Of a stretch of 40,218 nt of DNA, positions 1-5,429 are shown piece after piece. This DNA comes from a virus: positions 1 to 40,218 of the IMG/VR virus record IMGVR_UViG_3300028025_001492, one strand, 5' to 3'. The position numbers and the translations under genes are program-made. Numbering within the stretch: position 1 is the stretch's first letter; every line of letters starts with the position of its first letter. The notes under the pieces were generated by a model, which saw only the letters and a program-made list of their open reading frames with translations, had not been told where the DNA came from and ran no database searches.

Positions 1-116
1 CTTTCTTTCTGTCTTAAGTTATATTTATTTTTCTATCTCGTGAACTAAGTACTCGAACTTTAATGTTGGATTACCCTCGTTAAGTTCGCCAATTAGGGTG
101 ACGATTTCTTTCATAT
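1..116. repeat. Left arm of a 116-bp perfect inverted repeat
   Basis: Bases 1-116 are the exact reverse complement of 1351-1466, with no mismatch over 116 bp. The match starts at base 1 and stops after base 116. This arm therefore carries an inverted, headless copy of the small gene at 1290-1442 plus its downstream CTTAAGACAG element. Because the repeat runs to the window edge, it may be a fold-back chimera from amplification or assembly rather than a real genome feature. It does not match the right end of the window. Confidence 0.95.
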
Positions 117-464
117 ACTTACAAAGGAGTAAGCGTATTTAAACAATGTACCCTCAAAGATTCTGCCCTTACCCTTTTTCTGCCTTACCTCTTCGGTCTT
201 AAGACGTATCTACTTACTTAGATGTAATTAATATTATGTAAAGTTATATTTAAATCCAGATTTTCTGGCAAGGAATGAACGCACATTCATTCTTGAGGTT
301 GGTGACTCTCCCCCCTTCCCTTTCCCCCCTCGTATTGATTGAATGCCGTCTCATATATTGAGAATGTAAGTCTCATAATCCGATACGCAATTCTCAGGAA
401 TCTATCAGGGATTATGTGACGCAATTAACACCCGAAATGTTAGGTGAATCGGGGGAGGTGTGCT
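117..464. other. Non-coding leader region upstream of the early genes
   Basis: No convincing gene is seen in these roughly 350 bases. The region holds a perfect palindrome GTCTTAAGAC at 196-205, a short hairpin GAATG/CATTC around 277-293, and a C-rich tract near 308-330. It leads into the candidate promoter at 465-470. It is probably a regulatory or origin-proximal region, but nothing in it identifies an origin. Confidence 0.5.
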
Positions 465-470
465 TATAAT
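465..470 (+). promoter_or_regulatory. Candidate -10 box of the rightward early promoter
   Basis: A perfect TATAAT lies at 465-470, preceded by TGCT. No good -35 box is visible. A start about 7 bases downstream would be near 477, exactly where a 6-bp hairpin (477-493) begins, so the transcript would carry a 5'-terminal hairpin followed at once by the ribosome-binding site of the gene at 511. Position and fit are seen in the sequence; activity is inferred. Confidence 0.5.
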
Positions 471-476
471 TTGGTT

Positions 477-493
477 AGTGGGACAAGCCCACT
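477..493 (+). promoter_or_regulatory. 5' mRNA hairpin AGTGGG-ACAAG-CCCACT
   Basis: Six base pairs close a 5-nt loop ACAAG. The hairpin sits directly in front of the TTAAGACAGGAGAA ribosome-binding element. The same GGG-A(C/A)AAG-CCC core recurs at 1251-1269 and 1537-1553, again just before a start element. It may protect the mRNA 5' end or regulate translation. Confidence 0.55.
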
Positions 494-510
494 TAAGACA
501 GGAGAACCAA

Positions 511-1191
511 ATGAAAACCGCAACAACAAGAAAAACCGCAAAAGTTGAAGACATCTTTCAACTTAAGACCGAATCTCTTAGCCCTATCACTACCGCATTA
601 GAAAAGGCTCACGAGATTATCAAAAAGGAAACCGACGCACCCCGCGCCACTATCACAATCACCAGAAACACCAAGGGCAAGAAAGCACATTTCACACATT
701 ACAAGCCTTGGAAATCTGGTGAAGAATCTTTCAACGAGATTATGTTCAACGCCGATTTCTTCAGAAATGGCGCGGAGGGTGTTCTTGCCACTTTATTGCA
801 CGAAATCGCTCACTCTTTAAATTACAAGAACGGCGTGAAAGATTGCACCGACGAGCAATATCACAACAAGCAATTCGCAAAAGTTGCCGAGGGCTTAGGT
901 CTTAAGACCGAAAAGATAAAGCGTTTTGGATTTGCCCTAACTACATTAACACCAGAGGGCAAGGAAAAATGGGCAGAGGCTTTTGACATAATCGCCGAGG
1001 CTTTAAAGATAACCGCAATTCAAGAATCCGAGTCAGCCCCTAAGGGACGCAATAAGAATCTACTAGTGGCAAGTTGCGAGTGCGGGGAAAAAATCCGCTT
1101 AAGTCTTAAGACGTTAGAAAAGTGTGCCCCTATCTGCCAAGATTGCGAGACCGAGTTCAAGACAGAGGAATCAGAAGGAGACGACAACTAG
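511..1191 (+). CDS. SprT-like zinc metallopeptidase
   Basis: This 226-aa protein has the gluzincin motif HEIAH at residues 97-101 and a likely third zinc ligand at His118 (YHNKQF), the HExxH...HxxxF layout of SprT-like proteases. The C-terminus has a zinc ribbon, CxC near residue 189 and CxxC near 209. SprT/Spartan-type proteins cleave DNA-bound proteins; versions are common in actinophages, where the role is unknown. The start is the ATG at 511 because TTAAGACAGGAGAACCAA lies directly before it; an upstream in-frame start near 460 overlaps the promoter. It is the first gene of the early rightward operon. Confidence 0.85.
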   Translation: MKTATTRKTAKVEDIFQLKTESLSPITTALEKAHEIIKKETDAPRATITITRNTKGKKAHFTHYKPWKSGEESFNEIMFNADFFRNGAEGVLATLLHEIAHSLNYKNGVKDCTDEQYHNKQFAKVAEGLGLKTEKIKRFGFALTTLTPEGKEKWAEAFDIIAEALKITAIQESESAPKGRNKNLLVASCECGEKIRLSLKTLEKCAPICQDCETEFKTEESEGDDN

Positions 1192-1199
1192 CAAGAAAA

Positions 1200-1269
1200 G
1201 CCCCCCGCCCGCTAACGACGGCGACGGTTCAAGACCGACGAGGGGCGCGAGTTAGGGAAAAGCCCTAAC
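1200..1269 (+). ncRNA. Structured leader RNA element, copy A
   Basis: In the gap between genes the RNA can form P1 GCCCC/GGGGC (1200-1204 with 1242-1246), an internal hairpin CGG-TTCAAGA-CCG (1225-1237) whose 7-nt loop matches the tRNA T-loop consensus UUCRANN, and a second hairpin GTTAGGG-AAAAG-CCCTAAC (1251-1269). The start element and ATG at 1290 follow at once. CTAAC at 1212-1216 can also pair with GTTAG at 1251-1255, giving a possible alternative fold. Copy B at 1485-1553 has the same order of parts with a different stem sequence. It does not match any riboswitch class I can recall. It could be a cis-regulator or riboswitch. Confidence 0.55.
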
Positions 1270-1289
1270 CAATTAAGACAGGAGAAAAA

Positions 1290-1442
1290 ATGAAAATCAC
1301 TTATACAATCTGGCAAGGCTCTTTAATGAAGGGCAGACTAACCGCTAAGAATATGAAAGAAATCGTCACCCTAATTGGCGAACTTAACGAGGGTAATCCA
1401 ACATTAAAGTTCGAGTACTTAGTTCACGAGATAGAAAAATAA
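1290..1442 (+). CDS. Small hypothetical protein, 50 aa
   Basis: An ATG follows TTAAGACAGGAGAAAAA at good spacing and the frame runs to TAA at 1440-1442. The product is a soluble alpha/beta mini-protein with no recognisable domain. The gene sits behind structured leader copy A, so its translation is likely regulated. Bases 1351-1466, covering most of this gene, are repeated in inverted form at 1-116. Confidence 0.75.
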   Translation: MKITYTIWQGSLMKGRLTAKNMKEIVTLIGELNEGNPTLKFEYLVHEIEK

Positions 1443-1466
1443 ATATAACTTAAGACAGAAAGAAAG
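1351..1466. repeat. Right arm of the 116-bp perfect inverted repeat
   Basis: This is the exact reverse complement of 1-116. The arm covers codon 21 to the stop of the 50-aa gene and the CTTAAGACAGAAAGAAAG element at 1449-1466. The spacer between the arms is 117-1350. Confidence 0.95.
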
Positions 1467-1484
1467 AATGTGATTCAATTCACA

Positions 1485-1553
1485 GCCCCAAATAGTTAAA
1501 GGCTACGGGTATTCAAGATACCATTGGGGCACTAGGTAAGGGACAAGCCCTTA
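1485..1553 (+). ncRNA. Structured leader RNA element, copy B
   Basis: P1 is GCCCCAA/TTGGGGC (1485-1491 with 1524-1530). The internal hairpin is GGTA-TTCAAGA-TACC (1508-1522), with the same T-loop-like UUCAAGA as copy A. A downstream hairpin TAAGGG-ACAAG-CCCTTA (1537-1553) is followed by TTTTAAGATAGGAGAA and the ATG at 1575. A small hairpin TGTGA/TCACA (1469-1484) lies just upstream. The segment before the T-loop stem is GGCTACGG here and GGCGACGG in copy A. Conserved loops with changed stems fit a selected RNA structure. Confidence 0.55.
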
Positions 1554-1574
1554 TCTTTTAAGATAGGAGAAAGA

Positions 1575-1835
1575 ATGTTAATCAAGATAGCAACAGATAA
1601 CGACGCAAGCGGAAATCCTCGCAGAGGTTGGCTAAGGACAACGGCAAGCGGTCAGGTTCTAGGCTGGATTGAGGAGGGCTACCTTGGAAGAGGGGCAATC
1701 GAAGGCTACGACGACGGCGAGAGTCCCACTATCTACGTCAAAGTTAGAGAATATAAGAGATTCAAAAAGTGGGGCGAAACTATTCAAAATAATTTCGGCT
1801 CAATGTACAACTTAAGACAGAAAGAAAGCAAATGA
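1575..1835 (+). CDS. Hypothetical protein, 86 aa
   Basis: The ATG at 1575 follows AGATAGGAGAAAGA behind structured leader copy B. No family is recognised. The product looks like a small beta-rich soluble protein. Its last residues (NLRQKESK) are encoded by a CTTAAGACAG element that serves as the start region of the next gene; the stop overlaps that gene's ATG. Confidence 0.75.
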   Translation: MLIKIATDNDASGNPRRGWLRTTASGQVLGWIEEGYLGRGAIEGYDDGESPTIYVKVREYKRFKKWGETIQNNFGSMYNLRQKESK

Positions 1836-1990
1836 AACTAACCAGACGAGGACGCAGAGTAAGGGCGGTAATATTGACCGCCCTAGGGCTGGGGATTATC
1901 TGGCTATTAAACGACATCACAACACCCGACCAATGCAAGGTGGAGTTCGAGAATCTTTCTCAGTTCTGCCTTGATTTACTTTACAAATAA
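1832..1990 (+). CDS. Small single-pass membrane protein, 52 aa
   Basis: The frame starts at the ATG overlapping the previous stop (AATGA). An arginine-rich N-terminus is followed by one hydrophobic helix (about residues 10-27) and a short acidic tail with two cysteines. The positive-inside rule suggests an N-in orientation. Function is unknown; small early phage membrane proteins often act in superinfection exclusion or host takeover, but nothing here shows that. Confidence 0.7.
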   Translation: MKLTRRGRRVRAVILTALGLGIIWLLNDITTPDQCKVEFENLSQFCLDLLYK

Positions 1991-2017
1991 AAACAACGAC
2001 TTAAGACAGGAGATAAA

Positions 2018-2161
2018 ATGAATGAAGTTATGATTTACAAAGAAGGCAAAGAGTGGAGGGTTGCACTTAACCCTAGAACTAATTGCAAAATCTATTGCGT
2101 GGCTACCAAAAGACGAGCCACAGAATTAGCAAATGATTTACTACTTAAGACAGGAGAATAA
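2018..2161 (+). CDS. Small hypothetical protein, 47 aa
   Basis: The ATG follows CTTAAGACAGGAGATAAA. No domain is recognised. The C-terminal LLLKTGE is encoded by the next gene's start element (2144-2158), and the next ATG lies 2 bases past the stop. The start element and tight packing support a real gene. Confidence 0.7.
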   Translation: MNEVMIYKEGKEWRVALNPRTNCKIYCVATKRRATELANDLLLKTGE

Positions 2162-2162
2162 A

Positions 2163-2273
2163 ATGGATATAAAAGAAATAGTGGGCTGGTTAAACCATAG
2201 CCTAACCTTAAAATGGAATGATGAAGTAGCGACGGCTAGAGATTTATTACTTAAGACAGGAGAAAACAAATGA
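2163..2273 (+). CDS. Small hypothetical protein, 36 aa
   Basis: The ATG follows CTTAAGACAGGAGAATAAA, and the stop overlaps the next start (ATGA). The C-terminus LLLKTGENK is again encoded by the following start element at 2250-2264. The length is near the lower limit for a gene, but the signals are the same as for its neighbours. Confidence 0.65.
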   Translation: MDIKEIVGWLNHSLTLKWNDEVATARDLLLKTGENK

Positions 2274-2419
2274 ACACAATGCAAGACTTAATTAATGCAA
2301 TAAAACTTATACTACCTAATGCGCTAGTGATAGACACCGACGAAGGAATCTTAATTGAAACTAACTTAGAGTTAGGGCTAGGTGGATTACTGCAACCAAT
2401 GGAAACAGAGGGCGACTAA
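2270..2419 (+). CDS. Small hypothetical protein, 49 aa
   Basis: The ATG follows CTTAAGACAGGAGAAAACA and overlaps the previous stop. The protein is acidic and leucine-rich, with no recognised family. Its TAA overlaps the ATG of the next gene. Confidence 0.65.
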   Translation: MNTMQDLINAIKLILPNALVIDTDEGILIETNLELGLGGLLQPMETEGD

Positions 2420-2556
2420 TGAAGGGCGCAAACCAAAACACAAACCAAGTTTATTGCGGGGATTGCCTCGTCTTAATCTCAGAGTGCGGGCACGGCTACG
2501 ACTTAAGACGTGAGACGCAATTCACTAAAAGAACTATTGATTCCAAAAAAAAATAG
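2419..2556 (+). CDS. Small zinc-binding-like protein, 45 aa
   Basis: The frame starts at the ATG overlapping the previous stop (TAATG). It holds a YCGDC...ECGH pattern that could bind one zinc ion, and ends in a lysine run. A CTTAAGAC octamer occurs inside the gene at 2512-2519 but not at a start codon. It lacks a strong Shine-Dalgarno sequence, so translation is probably coupled. Function is unknown. Confidence 0.6.
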   Translation: MKGANQNTNQVYCGDCLVLISECGHGYDLRRETQFTKRTIDSKKK

Positions 2557-2591
2557 TGCAATAGTTAAGCAACGAAAGGACGGGAGAAGGT

Positions 2592-2969
2592 ATGAGCGCA
2601 GAAGAAACTTTAACAATCAGTAAAACCTTTACAGTTAATGAATTATGGGAAGCGGTCTGGGGTTGCGACGGTGCGGGTATGTATTACTGGTGCAGGAAAT
2701 TACGCAAACCAAACTACCAAGGAATAGACTTATGGAAAAGAGTTGACGGCAAACTTACGCCTAACCCTCAACCCGTAAGAGTGTACGACAGCATAGAAGA
2801 AAAGTCTTACGTCGTCGAGGTGGAAGACTTACGCAGGGGGTATGAACTAGCAATCAAAGCAGGTCAAACTCATTGTGGAAATTATCCACTAGACACGCAA
2901 GATTACGACGCTTGTTTCGGAGATTTAATTGTGCAGTATGCAATCTTCGGCGAGTTAATATACGGATAA
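2592..2969 (+). CDS. Hypothetical protein, 125 aa
   Basis: The ATG follows GGGAGAAGGT. This 125-aa globular protein is rich in aromatic residues (about 12 Tyr, 5 Trp). Its composition resembles the widespread actinophage hypothetical proteins of the early region, but no named family can be assigned. It stands in its own interval with 35 bases upstream and a CTTAAGACAGGAGAA element for the next gene downstream. Confidence 0.8.
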   Translation: MSAEETLTISKTFTVNELWEAVWGCDGAGMYYWCRKLRKPNYQGIDLWKRVDGKLTPNPQPVRVYDSIEEKSYVVEVEDLRRGYELAIKAGQTHCGNYPLDTQDYDACFGDLIVQYAIFGELIYG

Positions 2970-2995
2970 ATACTACTTAAGACAGGAGAAATAAT

Positions 2996-3136
2996 ATGAG
3001 AACAAGTAAAGAAATTAAAGACGAACTGGAAGATATTAAACGCAACTCTAAAGCAACAGACGGAACGGAAGATATATTGCTTGGCTGGACAGAAGCCCTA
3101 GAATGGGTGCTATCTGAGTACAAGGAGGAGAAATAA
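2996..3136 (+). CDS. Small hypothetical protein, 46 aa
   Basis: The ATG follows CTTAAGACAGGAGAAATAAT. The product is a charged, probably helical mini-protein. The end of the gene supplies the next ribosome-binding site (AAGGAGGAGAAA), with the next ATG one base after the stop. Confidence 0.65.
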   Translation: MRTSKEIKDELEDIKRNSKATDGTEDILLGWTEALEWVLSEYKEEK

Positions 3137-3137
3137 T

Positions 3138-3497
3138 ATGGGCGCAAGAACAAACTTCCACTTCAAACAAGGGGATAATTTCATAACTCTTTATTCCCAT
3201 TGGGGCGGAGATAGTAAAATGCAAGACTTAGCCTACGCAATCGCTAAGGCTGAGCCAAGGTGGGAAGATACCTCATACGCTACCCGAATAATGATAAGCC
3301 AATTAATCGGTGAGAGTTGGAGTAATGAAACTGGGTATGGTCTCTTCGCTAATTCAATAGGCGGTGAAGAAAGTTATGAGCACACCGTCATTGATGTAGA
3401 TAACAAACTCGTAATAATTGACGGGCAATCTAAATCATACGAGGAGTTTATCTCTTATCACTCAACATCATTTCACGTTGGCGAAATGGTTAACTAA
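3138..3497 (+). CDS. Hypothetical protein, 119 aa
   Basis: A strong AAGGAGGAG site precedes the ATG. This mixed alpha/beta protein has no recognised motif. The N-terminal part (residues 1-20) with FKQGDNFITLYSHWGG resembles small proteins of actinophages that begin with a similar beta-hairpin, but this is only an impression. It is followed by a CTTAAGACGGGAGAA element. Confidence 0.75.
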   Translation: MGARTNFHFKQGDNFITLYSHWGGDSKMQDLAYAIAKAEPRWEDTSYATRIMISQLIGESWSNETGYGLFANSIGGEESYEHTVIDVDNKLVIIDGQSKSYEEFISYHSTSFHVGEMVN

Positions 3498-3520
3498 CTA
3501 CTTAAGACGGGAGAATAAAA

Positions 3521-3712
3521 ATGGTAGCAAGTTACACAGACACAGGCTATAACGTAGCGTCTGGTTCAGATGAAGAAGGTAATGTATGGGAAGCACGTCA
3601 TAGTGGGGGTGAGTATCATCTATTTAAGAATGGAAGATATGCAACTACAATGAGTACTAAAACAAACATTATGGTTTTATTAAATCAAGTCTTAAGACAG
3701 GAGAATAAATGA
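3521..3712 (+). CDS. Small hypothetical protein, 63 aa
   Basis: The ATG follows CTTAAGACGGGAGAATAAAA. It has a beta-rich sequence with a repeated GN/DG-turn character and no known family. The C-terminus VLRQENK is encoded by the next gene's start element at 3691-3705, and the stop overlaps the next ATG. Confidence 0.7.
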   Translation: MVASYTDTGYNVASGSDEEGNVWEARHSGGEYHLFKNGRYATTMSTKTNIMVLLNQVLRQENK

Positions 3713-3840
3713 AACTTGAATGGGTAAAAGTTGAACCTAAAGATATAGAACCACAACTTATGTGGACTGAAGCAACGGGCTGGGTTGAGAAAACAAAACC
3801 AACTCAAGCAATTTATGTCTTAAGACAGGAGAGCAAATGA
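3709..3840 (+). CDS. Small hypothetical protein, 43 aa
   Basis: The ATG follows CTTAAGACAGGAGAATAA. The C-terminus VLRQESK comes from the next start element (3819-3833). This ending is almost identical to that of the preceding, otherwise unrelated protein, showing how the nucleotide element dictates C-termini. Function is unknown. Confidence 0.65.
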   Translation: MKLEWVKVEPKDIEPQLMWTEATGWVEKTKPTQAIYVLRQESK

Positions 3841-4010
3841 AAAACTATAGGATAACTGTAGAGTTAGTGCCGATTTCTTACGAGATAGAGGCAGAGAATG
3901 AAGAAAAAGCCAAGGAATATGCCAAGGATTGTTTCTTTGATGAGACAATTTACGATATATTTAAGTATGCAGAACTACAAACACAACAACTGGAAGGAGG
4001 ACTAAAATGA
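3837..4010 (+). CDS. Small hypothetical protein, 57 aa
   Basis: The ATG follows CTTAAGACAGGAGAGCA. The pattern is a beta-strand (YRITVELVPISYEIEA) followed by an acidic helix with EEKAKEYAKD, like small ferredoxin-fold-type proteins. An AAGGAGGAC site in its 3' end serves the next gene. Confidence 0.65.
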   Translation: MKNYRITVELVPISYEIEAENEEKAKEYAKDCFFDETIYDIFKYAELQTQQLEGGLK

Positions 4011-4156
4011 TAGGCAAGATATGTAGTAAATGTGGCTGGCAATTAAGTGACCCTGATAATGGTTGCATTGATTGCGGTTGGGAAGAGTTCAACTGGGGTT
4101 CACTTATAGAAAGCGCAAACAAACTTATACAACTTAAGACGGGAGTAAAAAAATGA
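4007..4156 (+). CDS. Small zinc-ribbon protein, 49 aa
   Basis: The ATG overlaps the previous stop after GGAAGGAGGACTAA. It has two CxxC knuckles, CSKCG (residues 6-10) and CIDCG (about 20-24), a minimal zinc ribbon. The partner is unknown; it may bind nucleic acid or a host protein. The C-terminal LKTGVKK is encoded by a start element (4133-4147). Confidence 0.7.
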   Translation: MIGKICSKCGWQLSDPDNGCIDCGWEEFNWGSLIESANKLIQLKTGVKK

Positions 4157-4296
4157 TAGACAAAGATGATTGGGAGTTCTGGTATTACAACAGAGTCAAC
4201 GAGTTTTCACAGCGAATACTTGCACCTATGTACAAGGAATTAAACGAGCCAAGTATTAATGATTTGGTAAAGAATGAGGAGGAGAGTAATGCTTGA
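4153..4296 (+). CDS. Small hypothetical protein, 47 aa
   Basis: The ATG follows CTTAAGACGGGAGTAAAAA. The acidic and aromatic N-terminus starts MIDKDDWEFWYY. No domain is recognised. A GAGGAGGAG site in its end serves the next overlapping gene. Confidence 0.65.
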   Translation: MIDKDDWEFWYYNRVNEFSQRILAPMYKELNEPSINDLVKNEEESNA

Positions 4297-4429
4297 CGAT
4301 TCAATAAGTTGGGGAGAGTTAGCACAACTTACACACGCCACCCAAGTAGAAAGATTTAATTGGTGTGGGTGTGAGGAGCAAGAACAATTCCCTTATGATG
4401 ACTGCCCGAAAGTAGAAGCAAATGCCTGA
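4289..4429 (+). CDS. Small hypothetical protein, 46 aa
   Basis: The gene overlaps the previous one by 8 bases, with GAGGAGGAG upstream of its ATG. Cysteines in WCGC and DDC near the C-terminus could bind a metal. The protein is acidic. No known family. Confidence 0.65.
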   Translation: MLDDSISWGELAQLTHATQVERFNWCGCEEQEQFPYDDCPKVEANA

Positions 4430-4559
4430 GCCAAGGTTAGAAGATGACGTGGCATATTATGGATATGAAATGTGTGATGATTGTGGAGAACGGCACGACC
4501 CAGAGCAAGCACACGCTGGCGACGGAGAACCTGACAGAATGTGGGAGGACTTAGATTAA
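4422..4559 (+). CDS. Small cysteine-containing acidic protein, 45 aa
   Basis: The ATG lies inside the end of the previous gene (8-base overlap), so translation is probably coupled; the upstream Shine-Dalgarno is poor. It holds one CDDCGERH motif that could be half of a zinc site. Very acidic. Function is unknown. Confidence 0.6.
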   Translation: MPEPRLEDDVAYYGYEMCDDCGERHDPEQAHAGDGEPDRMWEDLD

Positions 4560-4561
4560 TT

Positions 4562-4786
4562 ATGAAACAATACAGAATAACCTATGAAACAAAGGGCGTC
4601 AGAGTGGTAGATGTGTGGGTAAAGGAGGAATTATTACCAGAAAACTTTGAGTTATACGACCCTAATAAGCAAGATGAGATACTATATTCCCTGCAGTACA
4701 GGGCTGAAGAGGTATTTCAAGACAGCCATAGCGGTCAATGTGTAAATGTTTTGCCAGTATTACAACTTAAGGCGGTAAATAATTGA
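4562..4786 (+). CDS. Hypothetical protein, 74 aa
   Basis: I chose the ATG at 4562, two bases after the previous stop, with GGGAGGAC upstream. The protein has alternating beta and helix segments and starts MKQYRITYETKG, similar in style to the 57-aa protein at 3837. The stop overlaps the TTG start of the WhiB-like gene. Confidence 0.7.
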   Translation: MKQYRITYETKGVRVVDVWVKEELLPENFELYDPNKQDEILYSLQYRAEEVFQDSHSGQCVNVLPVLQLKAVNN

Positions 4787-5031
4787 ACCTTGCTGAGGTG
4801 TTATTGCCACCTGATTGGACAAAGAAAGCCTTGTGCGCTGAGGTAGACCCTGATTTATTTTTTCCTGAAATAGGAGATAACGTGGCAAGGGCTAAAAGAG
4901 TATGCAAAGCCTGTGATGTTAGAGAAGAATGTTTAAAGTATTCATTAGACAATGACGAAAGGTTTGGCATATGGGGCGGACTATCAGAACACAACAGAAG
5001 AGAACTAAGGGCAAAAAGAAAGTTGGGTTAA
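4783..5031 (+). CDS. WhiB-like (Wbl) iron-sulfur transcription regulator
   Basis: At 82 aa this is a typical actinophage-size Wbl protein. The four conserved cysteines are C18, C41, C44 and C50 (the C...CxxCxxxxxC pattern that holds a [4Fe-4S] cluster), followed by the family's turn GIWGG at 62-66 and a basic C-terminus. Wbl proteins bind the host principal sigma factor and change promoter choice; phage copies can block host WhiB2 function or exclude superinfection. The start is TTG at 4783 after CTTAAGGCGG, a degenerate start element. This gene is the clearest evidence for an actinobacterial host. Confidence 0.95.
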   Translation: MNLAEVLLPPDWTKKALCAEVDPDLFFPEIGDNVARAKRVCKACDVREECLKYSLDNDERFGIWGGLSEHNRRELRAKRKLG

Positions 5032-5429
5032 AGTTTAAGGCGATATTCTTAGCCTTATTAGTTATAACTTTAACTTTATTTTCTATAAACAAGATAGACT
5101 CACCCTCTAAATCTCCTAATCCACAGCCGACAAAGGCTACAATGGAGCAGAAGAAAGCCAACAAAGCGGTGGCTAAAGAGTTTGCGTGGGCTGGGTATGG
5201 TTGGAAGGATAAACAATGGAGTTGCATCTCTAAATTATTTACAGCCGAGTCAAGGTTCGACCATTTTGCAGACAACCCTAAGTCAACTGCATATGGAATA
5301 GGGCAAGTGTTAGGTGAGAAATCTAATATCCCAGAGATTCAGATTCTAAGAGCGTATAAATATATTAAGCACAGATATACCACACCCTGCAAGGCGTGGA
5401 ACTTTCATTTAAAAAGGAATTATTATTGA
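4971..5429 (+). CDS. Membrane-anchored lytic transglycosylase-like protein
   Basis: This 152-aa protein has a basic N-terminus, one hydrophobic segment (about residues 22-39) acting as signal or anchor, a Ser/Pro-rich linker, and an SLT-like core. The core has Glu93 in TAESRFD and AYGIGQ at 107-112, the catalytic Glu and Gly-Gln motifs of goose-type/SLT muramidases. It should cut peptidoglycan glycan strands outside the membrane. The start at 4971 overlaps the WhiB-like gene by 61 bases; no later ATG fits the transmembrane segment. Its place among early genes, far from the lysis cassette, is unusual. Confidence 0.75.
   Translation: MGRTIRTQQKRTKGKKKVGLKFKAIFLALLVITLTLFSINKIDSPSKSPNPQPTKATMEQKKANKAVAKEFAWAGYGWKDKQWSCISKLFTAESRFDHFADNPKSTAYGIGQVLGEKSNIPEIQILRAYKYIKHRYTTPCKAWNFHLKRNYY

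Larger units (their letters stand above)
492..4780 (+). repeat. Dispersed start element CTTAAGACAGGAGAA
   Basis: A conserved element fuses CTTAAGACA to a Shine-Dalgarno core (GGAGAA). Near-identical copies begin at 492, 1273 (TTAAGACAGGAGAA), 1557 (TTTTAAGATAGGAGAA), 2000, 2144, 2250, 2976, 3501, 3691, 3819, 4133 and, degenerate, at 4766. Each lies about 4-8 nt before a start codon. Variants with CTTAAGACAGAAAGAAAG lie at 1449 and 1811. Leftward copies are at 10334-10320 and, without the C-T, at 11699-11681; a relative, CTAAAGACAGGGGAA, is at 11834. Late structural genes use plain AAGGAG-type sites instead. The conserved upstream half goes beyond what 16S rRNA pairing needs, so it is likely a binding, cleavage or regulatory site. 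Confidence 0.85.

Noticed and set aside
1225-1237. TTCAAGA stem-loop as the T-arm of a tRNA
   Set aside because: No acceptor stem, D-arm or anticodon arm can be fitted around it or around the second copy at 1508-1522.
492-4780. CRISPR array made of the CTTAAGACAGGAGAA copies
   Set aside because: Spacing is irregular, the intervals are genes, and copies sit at start codons.
4919-5275. Leftward frame with Cys- and Phe-rich product over the WhiB and transglycosylase genes
   Set aside because: The two rightward genes have clear family motifs and start sites; this frame is a shadow.
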